Assembly (NCBI GenBank): GCA_013152545.1
Contig: JAADGF010000055.1
Location: 1-64,000, forward strand
DNA length: 64,000 nt
Source: Gammaproteobacteria bacterium
GTDB taxonomy: Bacteria > Pseudomonadota > Gammaproteobacteria > SZUA-152
Direction: 5' to 3'
Part shown: piece after piece, positions 28,825 through 38,160 of the stretch
How the letters are laid out: the number at the start of each line of letters is the position of its first letter
How positions within the stretch are numbered: position 1 is the stretch's first letter
Made by a program: the position numbers and the translations under genes
Notes under the pieces: generated by a model
Seen by the model: the letters and a program-made list of their open reading frames with translations, nothing else
The model's database searches: none
What the model was told of the DNA's origin: nothing

Positions 28825-30173
28825 ATTACCTCATTCATAAAGCCCTAATGATGACCGCGGTACCAGCGCGACTTCGATTGCTAAAAAAAATTCTGAACCG
28901 CCAAACCTGGGATACTCAAAAAATTGAACAATATCAGGAGAAAAAGCTGCGCCTGTTGATTAACTATTGCTGGGATTACATTCCTTATTATAAAGACAAA
29001 TGGCGAAACTGTATTGATGGTCCTGGGGATATTCAATCGATTAGCGACTTGCAAAAACTGCCTATTTTGACCAAAGATGAAGTACGAAATGAGTTCAAAA
29101 ACCTGATTACAACTGACCCCTCAATTAAAAGCAGCGATGCACGTACTGGTGGTAGCACAGGAAGACCCATTATTTTCAAAATGACTAATTACGACGAACA
29201 ATTATCATGGGCACAAATGTATACCGGATGGACTTGGGCATGCTATCGTATTGGCGATCCATTTTTAATTGTTGGCGGTGAATCTGTCGGTGTCGGCCTT
29301 GGTGACAAACGCAATTGGAAAGATTTCATCATCAACCGCTGGGTTTCAAGTGGCTCTAACTTGACCTTAGATCGTGCACGACAATTGGTGCAATCATCAC
29401 ATTTTAAGAAAATTCGTTTTATCTATGGATACCCTAATGCAATCCGTGAACTAGGAGAATTATTACATCAAATTGGTACTATCCCGCCAAATTTGCGAGG
29501 TATCGCATGTACAGCAGAGGTAATGCGCCCCGAAATCCGACAACGCATTACACAACTTTACGGTGGAATTAAAGTCCTGGATCAATATGGTTTGAATGAT
29601 GGTGGCTTGCATGCTTGTGAAGGACCTGATCAAGACGGTATGCATGTTTCGTTTCATCGCGGTATCCTTGAAATTTTAGATGAAGACAACAAGCAAATTA
29701 TCGATTTAAAGCAAAGTGGAAAGGCCGTTGCCACTTGTTTAACAAATTTTGCCATGCCATTCATCCGCTACGAAACAGGCGATCAATTACACTGGCACAG
29801 CCGCGAGCCCGCAAAATCAGGTATTCATTGGCCACGTATAGGACCGGTGGATGGTCGAACAGGCGACGTAATCTATCTGCCCTCAGGAAGAAGTATAGCA
29901 ATGCCAGGGCTTACCTTGGTTATGCGTTGGATTGATGGTTTGAAACAATACCAATTTATTCAAACAAGTGGAAATACCGTTAAAGTACATCTTGATATTT
30001 TTGATGATTTTACTTTGTCGAAAACCGAAGTGATTGATTATTTAAATGAAAAAATCACTTCAGAAATTACCTGGGTTATTGAGTGGGCTACTCCCGAACT
30101 GACAAACAATGGTAAGTTGTTAGTTATTCGTAATGACTGGCTGCGTAGTCAAGGGCTTTCCCGGCCTCGCTAA
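28821..30173 (+). CDS. PaaK/CapK-like adenylate-forming ligase
   Basis: 450 residues, overlapping the preceding glycosyltransferase by ATGA. The adenylation motif is DARTGGSTGRPIIFK (about residues 112-126). Further family stretches are FIYGYPNAI, LDQYGLNDGG and IRYETGDQ. The family includes phenylacetate-CoA ligase and CapK-like proteins of capsule loci, whose substrates are mostly unknown. It would activate a carboxylic acid by AMP, perhaps for transfer to a sugar or to CoA. Because the XrtA-associated decarboxylase at 15.2 kb lacks its usual acyl-CoA ligase partner, this protein is a possible stand-in, which is speculation. No acyl carrier protein is visible nearby. Confidence 0.85.
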   Translation: MNYLIHKALMMTAVPARLRLLKKILNRQTWDTQKIEQYQEKKLRLLINYCWDYIPYYKDKWRNCIDGPGDIQSISDLQKLPILTKDEVRNEFKNLITTDPSIKSSDARTGGSTGRPIIFKMTNYDEQLSWAQMYTGWTWACYRIGDPFLIVGGESVGVGLGDKRNWKDFIINRWVSSGSNLTLDRARQLVQSSHFKKIRFIYGYPNAIRELGELLHQIGTIPPNLRGIACTAEVMRPEIRQRITQLYGGIKVLDQYGLNDGGLHACEGPDQDGMHVSFHRGILEILDEDNKQIIDLKQSGKAVATCLTNFAMPFIRYETGDQLHWHSREPAKSGIHWPRIGPVDGRTGDVIYLPSGRSIAMPGLTLVMRWIDGLKQYQFIQTSGNTVKVHLDIFDDFTLSKTEVIDYLNEKITSEITWVIEWATPELTNNGKLLVIRNDWLRSQGLSRPR

Positions 30174-30206
30174 GAAATAGACATGCTCTCTAGTAAAGAT
30201 AAATAG

Positions 30207-31424
30207 CTATTTGCGTATTGTAAGTTTCTCGTACACTGGCATATAACGTGATACGCTTTTATACCAGCTTCTCTCTTCATCAACGAAGCGTTTGGCATTA
30301 GTGCGTATGGCACCCCATTTACCTTTATTCTCCATCATATTTAATACTGCCGATGCTAACGATTGAGGATCATCAGGTTGGAAAAGAACACCCGTAATAT
30401 TGTTTTCGATTAACTCTCGATGACCACCAATATTGGAAGCTAACAACAACCGTCCTTGAGCCATGGCTTCCAGTGGCTTTAAAGGAGTGACCAATTCCGT
30501 TAAACGAATGGAGGTACGGGGATAAATCAGTATATCAATTAAATTATAATATTTTTGCACTTCATCGTGCGGCACTCTACCCGTAAAAATGACATGCTGT
30601 TGCATGTTGTTTTCTGCAACAATTTTTTTTAGATAAGATTCCTGTGATCCACCTCCAACCAAAAGCACTTTACAATTTGGCAACCTGCTTAATATTATCG
30701 GCAATGCTTCTAGAAGCAGATGAAGCCCTTCGTACGCATAGAAAGACCCAATAAACCCTATAACCGACTTAGCATCCAAACCCAGGCGGGTTACCAAGTT
30801 TTGATCCGTTTCTGTTCCATATTGGAAATGTTGTATATTAACGGCATTTGGTATTACTGTAACCTTTTCTTGTGGCACTCCACGCGCAACAATATCATTT
30901 CGTAATCCGTCACAAATCGTCGTAACTGCATCCGCTTTTTTTATCACATAGGTCTCTAATGCACGGGTAAGTCTATACCGCAGGCCCCACGCTTTACTGG
31001 TTCCGTGATCGACTGCAGCATCCTCCCAAAACGCGCGTATCTCGTATACAACGGGGATGCCAAACCGAGCGCCAGCCCTAATCGCTGCCAAACCATTGAG
31101 CGCAGGAGAATGAGCATGAATAACCGTCGGTTTAATGATTGGTATTATATCAAGCAATCGACGCTCCAACGCTTGAACTACATTGTATTGGTTAATTAAA
31201 GGAAATGCGGATATAAAATTCCTGATTGGCAGTGTACGATGAAATCGCAAACCATCAACGGTTTCTTCATGCTCTACCGGCTTACTGGAGAGGTTATGCT
31301 TAGTACTTGTAATATGATCTGTTGTCCATCCCAATGCATGTTGCTGCTCAATAATCGCTTTTGTGCGAAACGTATAACCACTATGTAATGGTATAGAGTG
31401 ATCCAAAACGTGAAGAATATGCAT
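30207..31424 (-). CDS. Glycosyltransferase, exosortase A system-associated (TIGR04063-like)
   Basis: 405 residues. The start MHILHVLDHSIPLHSGYTFR is characteristic of the XrtA-associated glycosyltransferases I know as TIGR04063. VIHAHSPALNGLAAI ends the acceptor domain. The donor domain has VIGFIGSFYAYEGLHLLLEA and LVTPLKPLEAMAQGRLLLAS, the GT4 donor-binding region with its Glu. It is convergent with the PaaK-like gene (33 bp between stops). It is the last gene of the long minus-strand run that begins at 46.1 kb. It should add one residue of the repeat unit in the cytosol. Confidence 0.87.
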   Translation of the reverse strand: MHILHVLDHSIPLHSGYTFRTKAIIEQQHALGWTTDHITSTKHNLSSKPVEHEETVDGLRFHRTLPIRNFISAFPLINQYNVVQALERRLLDIIPIIKPTVIHAHSPALNGLAAIRAGARFGIPVVYEIRAFWEDAAVDHGTSKAWGLRYRLTRALETYVIKKADAVTTICDGLRNDIVARGVPQEKVTVIPNAVNIQHFQYGTETDQNLVTRLGLDAKSVIGFIGSFYAYEGLHLLLEALPIILSRLPNCKVLLVGGGSQESYLKKIVAENNMQQHVIFTGRVPHDEVQKYYNLIDILIYPRTSIRLTELVTPLKPLEAMAQGRLLLASNIGGHRELIENNITGVLFQPDDPQSLASAVLNMMENKGKWGAIRTNAKRFVDEERSWYKSVSRYMPVYEKLTIRK

Positions 31425-31437
31425 AAAAAGTCAATGT

Positions 31438-32553
31438 TTAACCAATGTAAGAAATTGTGTTATATAGCTTAAGATATTGTCTTACAACCGTTTCAATACC
31501 ATAATTTTTAATACATAATTTTCTTGCCGCTACGCCTAAACGTTGACGCTGGGTTGCATCGTCTGACAACGTTTTTATTGCGTCACGCAGCCCCTGCACA
31601 TCACCCGGCTGAACTAACAACCCGGTTTCGTCATGCAGCACAACCGACGGAATACCGCCAACGGGTGTTGTTATCACTGGCAAACCAAAGCACATTGCTT
31701 CTAACAAAGAAATAGGTAAACCCTCGATATAAGACGGTAATACAAAGATGTCAGCCAATTGAAAGTATCGCCGCTTTTCTTCACCAACCACTGAACCTAC
31801 ACACTGAACTCTTGCATTTAATCCGTAATTCGAAATTTTTTGATGAATCGATTCGCCAATACCTAGGCTACCTTCATTGCCTGCGATCACCAAATTAACC
31901 TTGGCATCTGTACCCTGTATAGCATCCAGAAGGTCAAAAACACCTTTTTGCTTTGACAAACTGCCAAGGAAAAATACGGTAATATTTTTTTTATCGCCAT
32001 CATAATTTTTACAATTTTCCGGGACCGGAACACCATTTTCGATAACAACCAAATCAAAAACGTTGAGACGAGTTGATAATTTTTCTTGCCATTGTTCAGA
32101 CAGGACAACTATTTTTGTAGCGCGCTTCGCGATCCAGCGTGCTACAAACAACCCCCGTCCAGATAAACCATCTAAAAATTGGTCAAATCGTCCCCCATGA
32201 ATATGCAATACAGCTGGACAGCCTTTCAATTTTGCAAGTACGATCAAAATGCCATCAAGCAAAAAACTCAAACCACTACAGGTATGGATATGAGCGATTG
32301 TATTTCTCTGATGTCCCAGCACATACCACCAGTCCCGCCATAACATCACTTGTGACGCCAGTTTACCCAATAAAGACCGCGAGGAACTGTTCACTTTACT
32401 TGTATTAAATAGCGCTAGTTCAGTTTCATCGCAAAGACTTGATTGACTAACATCATGTATCACCGTAGCCATACCACCAACCAATGGTGGCAACGGACCA
32501 GCCATTACCACTCGAATTCGTGAATCGAGATGATCAGTCGTATTCTGTTTCAC
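31438..32553 (-). CDS. Glycosyltransferase GT4
   Basis: 371 residues from a GTG at 32553. The start RVVMAGPLPPLVGGMATVIHDVS is a GT4 acceptor domain with the usual GG loop. VFFLGSLSKQKGVFDLLDAI opens the donor domain and FVLPSYIEGLPISLLEAMCFGLPVIT is the conserved E-x7-E region. No membrane segment is visible. It lies 13 bp upstream of the next gene in the minus-strand run. The sugar donor cannot be read from sequence. Confidence 0.86.
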   Translation of the reverse strand: MKQNTTDHLDSRIRVVMAGPLPPLVGGMATVIHDVSQSSLCDETELALFNTSKVNSSSRSLLGKLASQVMLWRDWWYVLGHQRNTIAHIHTCSGLSFLLDGILIVLAKLKGCPAVLHIHGGRFDQFLDGLSGRGLFVARWIAKRATKIVVLSEQWQEKLSTRLNVFDLVVIENGVPVPENCKNYDGDKKNITVFFLGSLSKQKGVFDLLDAIQGTDAKVNLVIAGNEGSLGIGESIHQKISNYGLNARVQCVGSVVGEEKRRYFQLADIFVLPSYIEGLPISLLEAMCFGLPVITTPVGGIPSVVLHDETGLLVQPGDVQGLRDAIKTLSDDATQRQRLGVAARKLCIKNYGIETVVRQYLKLYNTISYIG

Positions 32554-32667
32554 TTAAAAAAATCATGCTTGTTCCAAATCGTCATTTGATTATTATGAAC
32601 CTCAACACGTTGAATTTCAAAAATTTGTTATTCTGATTACAACCTAAAGCTAGAATCTTATTTTGTA

Positions 32668-34560
32668 CTATTGAAAATTTTTCATCGCTGAATCAAACAT
32701 CAACAACGACCAAAGCGCTGCACTATGATCACGCTTACCCGACTGGTGTTCGTTCAAAATTTTATTTAAGGTTTTATGCTCAAAAATACCGAAATCACGT
32801 AACGATCCTGTCATCGTATTGCTGACTCTTTCTCTCAACACACCCCTAAACCAACTGGCCAAGGGTACTGCAAACCCCATTTTCTTTCGATATAAAATCT
32901 TATTGGGTAGATAATTTTCGAGTGATTTTTTAAACACGTATTTCCCAATGTTGTTATTCAGTTTTAAATGCGGTGGCAAACTCGACACCCATTCCACTAA
33001 CTGGTGGTCTAAAATAGGGACTCGCACCTCTAAACCATGAGCCATACTTGCCCTATCAACCTTCGTCAAAATATCACCCGGCAAATAAGTTTTCATATCC
33101 AGATACTGCACCAACGACAATGGATGCTGAGTCGGCGACGACATTGCATGTTGCTTTAACACTTCTACTGCATTATAACCTTGCAGTTCCGATTTAAATT
33201 GCTTAGAAAAAAGACAATTTCGCAACGAATTACGCACAACACTCACTCTTTCAACATACCCCTCAATGGTATTGTGAGCCATCATTTCAAATGTTGCTTT
33301 CGCACGGAAGACTCTTGGCGCGTTAGGCAGATCAGGATATCGTTTACCAAGAAAACCAAAAAATGCTTTTCTAAATTGCCGAGGCAAATAATTCCGCAAA
33401 TTCTCTTCCGCCAGATGATGTGCATACCGACTATAGCCGGCAAAATTTTCATCGCCACCGTCTCCTGACAACGCGACAGTCACTCTCTTACGCGCTAGCT
33501 GGCAAACACGATAAGTGGGGATCGCTGAATTGTCGGCATACGGTTCATCGTACAACCCCGACAGCCGGTCGATCAAGTCAAAATCATCAGCATCCACCTG
33601 TTCTGCTTGATGATTTGTTTTATACTGTTGTGCGACTTGAGAGGCATAGGCTGATTCGTTAAACGCAGGCTCACCAAACGATATTGAACATGTATTGACC
33701 GGTTTAGAAGGAGAAAGCGCTGCCATTAACGATACCACTGCACTGGAATCCACACCACCCGATAGAAACGCCCCTAAAGGCACTTCAGCAATAAGCCGGA
33801 TGTTAACGGCTTCTCTCAGTCGCTCTATAAGCTCATCGTTCGCCTCTTTTTCTGTAATCGACTCGTTAAGGTTAAAGGGGATATCCCAATACTGCTGTGG
33901 TGCAACTTCAGTTTTTTTGCCATGACAAATACTTAACATATACCCTGGCGGTAATTTTTTTACATTTTTAAGTATCGTCTTCGGATCAGGGATATAGCCA
34001 TAACAGAAGTAATCTTCAACGGCTTGTGGGTCGATTTCTCTCTTTAACGAGGGCACTAAAAGCAAGGCTTTTAGTTCCGATGAAAAAATAAAATGACCAT
34101 CGGGCAACAATGTGTAGAACAATGGCTTTATACCGAGCCTGTCTCTCGCGAGGAAAAGAGTTTTTTTATTCCTATCCCATATGGCAAACGCGAACATACC
34201 ACGAAACCGATCTACACACCGAGGACCCCATTCTTCCCAAGCATGAACAATAACTTCCGTATCTGAATGCGTTTTAAACGTGTGGCCACGTTGTATTAGC
34301 TCCTGACTCAACTCCCGGTAGTTGTATATTTCACCGTTATACACCACGACAACTGACCCATCCTCGTTAAACAAGGGTTGTTGCCCCGATGAAACATCGA
34401 TAATCGACAATCGCTTATGCGCCATCCCTAAACCGGGCTCAATGTGCACACCACTTCCATCAGGCCCTCGATGATGTTGCGTTTCATTCATTTTTAACAA
34501 TAGCGCTTTATTTATTTCCCTTGAATAAAGAGCATCAAACACCCCAACAATTCCACACAT
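32668..34560 (-). CDS. Asparagine-synthase-type amidotransferase 1, XrtA-associated
   Basis: 630 residues. It begins MCGIVGVFDA, so the Cys2 nucleophile of the class II glutamine amidotransferase is present. The glutaminase domain shows HHRGPDGSG and VVYNGEIYNY. The synthetase domain has GAFLSGGVDSSAV as PP-loop and TVALSGDGGDENFAGY. Length and placement match the XrtA-associated amidotransferase 1 (TIGR03108). In polysaccharide loci relatives such as WbpS/WbtH convert uronic acids to uronamides, which fits the uronate-sugar genes at 56.7-60.7 kb. It lies downstream of xrtA across a 185-bp inserted element. The upstream copy at 21.9 kb lacks Cys2. Confidence 0.9.
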   Translation of the reverse strand: MCGIVGVFDALYSREINKALLLKMNETQHHRGPDGSGVHIEPGLGMAHKRLSIIDVSSGQQPLFNEDGSVVVVYNGEIYNYRELSQELIQRGHTFKTHSDTEVIVHAWEEWGPRCVDRFRGMFAFAIWDRNKKTLFLARDRLGIKPLFYTLLPDGHFIFSSELKALLLVPSLKREIDPQAVEDYFCYGYIPDPKTILKNVKKLPPGYMLSICHGKKTEVAPQQYWDIPFNLNESITEKEANDELIERLREAVNIRLIAEVPLGAFLSGGVDSSAVVSLMAALSPSKPVNTCSISFGEPAFNESAYASQVAQQYKTNHQAEQVDADDFDLIDRLSGLYDEPYADNSAIPTYRVCQLARKRVTVALSGDGGDENFAGYSRYAHHLAEENLRNYLPRQFRKAFFGFLGKRYPDLPNAPRVFRAKATFEMMAHNTIEGYVERVSVVRNSLRNCLFSKQFKSELQGYNAVEVLKQHAMSSPTQHPLSLVQYLDMKTYLPGDILTKVDRASMAHGLEVRVPILDHQLVEWVSSLPPHLKLNNNIGKYVFKKSLENYLPNKILYRKKMGFAVPLASWFRGVLRERVSNTMTGSLRDFGIFEHKTLNKILNEHQSGKRDHSAALWSLLMFDSAMKNFQ

Positions 34561-34618
34561 AAGTCTTTAAACATCCTGCACTCTTGAATATCATAACAAT
34601 AAGGTTTTTTCAGATTTA

Positions 34619-34803
34619 GGGTCTGTAAAGAAATTAAGTTGAATATTTTGCCTGTCTATCCTTGCGTCTTCGGCGTTACGCAAAAGCTTACAGACAACGA
34701 GTATGCACCTTGAAAGAAGTGCCCTTGGGGTACCCGCGCCTTAAAGACAAAACGATATCCGGCACATATCAATATCAGTTCAACTTAATTTCTTTACAGC
34801 CCC
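34619..34803. mobile_element. 185-bp MITE-like element with terminal inverted repeats and TA flanks
   Basis: The left end starts GGGTCTGTAAAGAAATTAAG. The right end is its complement, starting GGGGCTGTAAAGAAATTAAG when read inward, so the ends match over about 25 bp with one or two mismatches. Each end is flanked by TA (34617-34618 and 34804-34805), the target duplication typical of IS630/Tc1-mariner elements. It has no transposase. The right end supplies the G of the xrtA TAG stop. Confidence 0.85.
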
Positions 34804-36419
34804 TAATAAGTGCCAGCGGTGTTTATTTTCGGCTGGACCACCATTGCCTGTAGTGGCAATAACATGTTGTTTAAAAATTCTTTTAAATCCCGCCGACCCG
34901 CTTCGATCTCTAAATCATATTGAGTCGAAACTGCAAAAACTGATGAGCCTTTATTTTTCCCTAACAAACGGATTGGCAATTCTATAATTTTCGCTAATAC
35001 TCTATTATTAGTTTGGTATCCGCCAATATCATACCAAAACCAAACAATCCGAGTTTCTCTCGCCGATGCGATAACAACTTCACTCACGGTCCAATTACGA
35101 TCGGCTACGCCATTGATCGTAATGCTTGCTTCGCTTCTTCTTTTCCAGTCTTCATTATATATTTTATTACGTGTACTAATCAGTTCTGCACCTTGCTGTT
35201 GCCGGGCATAATAACTAATGTATACCTCTACCGCCTTGTTTCCTGCTGTATACTCAACTTGATTTTGGTAAGTTGCACCGAAAAATTCTGGCTGCCATAT
35301 ACTTTCAGTCCTAACAGGCCCTTGCCAGCCAACATCACCCTTCGGAAACGATGGATTAATGGCTGAGACATCATCCGATGATGAATATACCCAACCAACC
35401 CACCAGGAACCCGCCAACATTAGTATTGTTACCGATAATGTTAATGGAATATAATCGATTTTTTTTCCATCCGTTTTATCTTTAGGCATTTCCGGTTTTT
35501 TTCTTATCGCCACATTGGCGGCATCTTCTACCAGCACATCATCTGTATCTCGAAAATATGAGCCAATCCAAAACACAAACAATATGACCACACCAAAAAA
35601 AAACCAACCGTAAATTATGTGATCAACCCCAACGGCATACTTATAGTCGCTTAAATGAGCGATCATGACAATTCCGTAAGCACGAATAGCATTTGCCAGA
35701 ATAGGCACAATAGCGCAAAAAACAATAAATAAAATACGGCGTTTAATCGAACCGAACAAAAGATAAGAGTACAACGTACCCAGAGAGATAGAGGCAATAA
35801 GATAGCGCACGCCGCTGCATCCTTCAGCCACCTCGAAACTACCACTTGGAATATAAAAAAACCAGCCTTCGAGATACACTGGAATGGAGCTAAGCTGGAG
35901 AGCTTTCACTGTTAATAACGCCGTTATATCCTGCAACGTAGGAATTAGAAAATCGCCAAACGGAACAGCAAAAAACAGATAACCCAACGGAAAAGCCAAC
36001 TTCGAAACAACATGATCGCCCAGGAACATCCACACCAGCGCCACCATAAGTGCTACAACAGAAAACTGCATCACAAACAACACATTAAGAATATATGCAA
36101 AAAACCAAGCCAAGAGCAACACCAACACCAACAGCAATGCCGACTTACGGGGAGACGGGGAAATCAGACGGAGGGAGTGACGCTTAGTCCATATCAAAAA
36201 CGCAACAATCGGTAACACTAAAAATCCGTGAGCAAATGTGCCCGATTGCCACCAAGTAAGGACCATCGTCGCAAATGTGTTGAAAAAAACGATGAACAAT
36301 GTCAGCAACGATAGCGACAAACACCATAATGCTGTACGCCACGAACCATCACTGCTTGGCTTACTATTTTTAATAGTGTGGGCTTCTGCTCTCATGTTAA
36401 CATTAGCGGAGTTTGGCAT
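34803..36419 (-). CDS. xrtA: Exosortase A with C-terminal EpsI-like domain
   Basis: 538 residues from the ATG at 36419; an in-frame GTG precedes it directly. About eight membrane segments lie in the first 300 residues. The cysteine-protease-like residues of exosortases are visible: Cys201 in AEGCSGVRYL, Arg246 in NAIRAYG and His267 in GVDHIIYGW. A soluble, periplasmic EpsI-like domain (DUF3485 type) forms the C-terminal part, as is usual for XrtA. It recognises PEP-CTERM tails and processes the proteins encoded at 5.8 and 46.9 kb. Its stop codon TAG overlaps the first base of the 185-bp element. It sits 5 bp after the preceding glycosyltransferase gene, so the two are likely co-translated. 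Confidence 0.95.
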   Translation of the reverse strand: MPNSANVNMRAEAHTIKNSKPSSDGSWRTALWCLSLSLLTLFIVFFNTFATMVLTWWQSGTFAHGFLVLPIVAFLIWTKRHSLRLISPSPRKSALLLVLVLLLAWFFAYILNVLFVMQFSVVALMVALVWMFLGDHVVSKLAFPLGYLFFAVPFGDFLIPTLQDITALLTVKALQLSSIPVYLEGWFFYIPSGSFEVAEGCSGVRYLIASISLGTLYSYLLFGSIKRRILFIVFCAIVPILANAIRAYGIVMIAHLSDYKYAVGVDHIIYGWFFFGVVILFVFWIGSYFRDTDDVLVEDAANVAIRKKPEMPKDKTDGKKIDYIPLTLSVTILMLAGSWWVGWVYSSSDDVSAINPSFPKGDVGWQGPVRTESIWQPEFFGATYQNQVEYTAGNKAVEVYISYYARQQQGAELISTRNKIYNEDWKRRSEASITINGVADRNWTVSEVVIASARETRIVWFWYDIGGYQTNNRVLAKIIELPIRLLGKNKGSSVFAVSTQYDLEIEAGRRDLKEFLNNMLLPLQAMVVQPKINTAGTY

Positions 36420-36424
36420 CACAT

Positions 36425-37618
36425 TTATAACACCGAATCAAGTCGGGCTAAATTAGCTTCCCAGTTGCAATTTTTTAGCACGAACTGGCGCGCTTGTCTT
36501 CCCATTTGGGAGTAACAATCTGAATTCAACACTTTTTCAGCTAACGTTGTCATTTCATTAACGGAGTCAGCGATTAACCACTCTTTACCCGATTGAGCGG
36601 CAATACCTTCAGCACCACTCGCCGTTACCAATACATGGCATCCCATCGCCATTGCTTCCAGCACTTTATTTTGCACCCCTCTGGCAATGCGCATTGGTGC
36701 TACCGCAAAACCAGCATACGCGAGATAAGGCCTCACGTCCGGCACTCTTCCGGTAACAATCACACCTTTTTCGCTTGCTAACGCCTGAACAACAGACGAT
36801 GGTTTTGAACCTACAATATAGAACCGAACGTTGTTATCTTGAGCATATAATCGAGGAAATATCTCTTTTGCAAACCAACTCACCGCATCAACATTTGCCC
36901 AATAGTCCATAGCACCTGTAAACACAATCGATTTTTCATGTTCTAGAAATGGATTAACATAATCATGATTACGCGAAAAATAATCAGTATCAACACCATT
37001 GCAGAAAAAATCAATATTTTCTACTGATTTACCAACCAGACTGCGAAAATGATCAGCTTCCTGTTTCGAAACAAACAGGCTCGCGTTACACGTTTTGGCA
37101 AGATATGACTCGTAATGCAATAATCGCCCGGCTTCTCGCCTGTACAGCCATGCCATTGGCCAGGCTTTATTGTTACTGTATTGGCGCCATTTATCGGAAT
37201 CAACATCTACAAAATCAATGATTCGCTTGATATGCTTTTTATCTTCCCCATCAATATATTGGGCCATCGCCGAAGAAAAAACTGCAACTTTTGCAATATT
37301 TTCTTTAACAAGCGTATTGTCCACCCAACGTTGCATTGACTTATTGGCATAATAAGGTAACGTCAATGCTTTATTTGTAGCAAAACCTGAAATACTTTTA
37401 ACGGTTGATACCTTAGGATCCAGCCGCTGAAGAAATACATCAGCACAAAGTTCCTTCAGTATTTTCTCGTACTCCCAATCATCATCATTATCCACAAACG
37501 CACCGAGATACACCTTATATTTTCCCAGTAAATGCTTCAACAAGTGATAAGAGCGAATTTTATCCCCTTTGTCTGGCGGATAGGGAATTCGATGAACCAG
37601 ATACATCAATGGTTGCAT
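36425..37618 (-). CDS. Glycosyltransferase, XrtA-associated (TIGR03087-like)
   Basis: 397 residues. The start MQPLMYLVHRIPYPPDKGDKIRS, with its P-P-x-K-G-D-K-I-R motif, is the hallmark of XrtA-associated glycosyltransferases of the TIGR03087 type. SIVFTGAMDYWANVDAVSWF opens the donor domain and RGVQNKVLEAMAMGCHVLVT is the donor-binding region. It precedes xrtA by 5 bp, and this pairing is common in XrtA loci. Sugar specificity is unknown. Confidence 0.9.
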   Translation of the reverse strand: MQPLMYLVHRIPYPPDKGDKIRSYHLLKHLLGKYKVYLGAFVDNDDDWEYEKILKELCADVFLQRLDPKVSTVKSISGFATNKALTLPYYANKSMQRWVDNTLVKENIAKVAVFSSAMAQYIDGEDKKHIKRIIDFVDVDSDKWRQYSNNKAWPMAWLYRREAGRLLHYESYLAKTCNASLFVSKQEADHFRSLVGKSVENIDFFCNGVDTDYFSRNHDYVNPFLEHEKSIVFTGAMDYWANVDAVSWFAKEIFPRLYAQDNNVRFYIVGSKPSSVVQALASEKGVIVTGRVPDVRPYLAYAGFAVAPMRIARGVQNKVLEAMAMGCHVLVTASGAEGIAAQSGKEWLIADSVNEMTTLAEKVLNSDCYSQMGRQARQFVLKNCNWEANLARLDSVL

Positions 37619-38160
37619 AATTCAATTATCCAAGGTTTTTTCATATCAAAGGCGCTTTAATCCGAGTCAGTCAAATCAGCAGTCACCGCCAAACATTAAC
37701 AAAATTTTATGTTTGGGAATAAGAGGATTCACATCGAAGACGTCTTTGCTGTTAGCTAAGCAATATTCGTCGTTAATGCTATGAGCTTCTGGGATAATTT
37801 TCCAGTTCTATTTGAAATAGTAAGAGCGTGTATTTTATTTACTGCCACCCTATTTTTTGTTTTCATTATGGCAGTGCGGAATTGGTCTAGCATATTAGTT
37901 AACAGGGCGAATATGCTTACACTTAACATCGCCAGTAAGGAATGAAAATTAAATAACTTGAATCTCATCCTCAATAACTCAATAAATAGATATACCCCCT
38001 CGTCCAGGATGGTAACTTATTCCATAATATTTTACTAGCAATACATTCGCACCGACAACCGCATGTTACTCTTCATGAAAATCAGGGAACACTTTTCACT
38101 ACCAGTCTATGTTTCTGGGTTTTGCTGCTGTCTAACAGGCTATCCGAAAATAGAAAATCT
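37619..38160. other. Intergenic stretch inside the minus-strand EPS run
   Basis: 542 bp separate the FemAB-like gene from the downstream glycosyltransferase. A 72-codon minus-strand frame (37756-37974) has one hydrophobic segment but no convincing ribosome site or homology. The gap is unusual for an otherwise tight gene run, so an internal promoter may lie here. I see no repeat or RNA. Confidence 0.45.
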
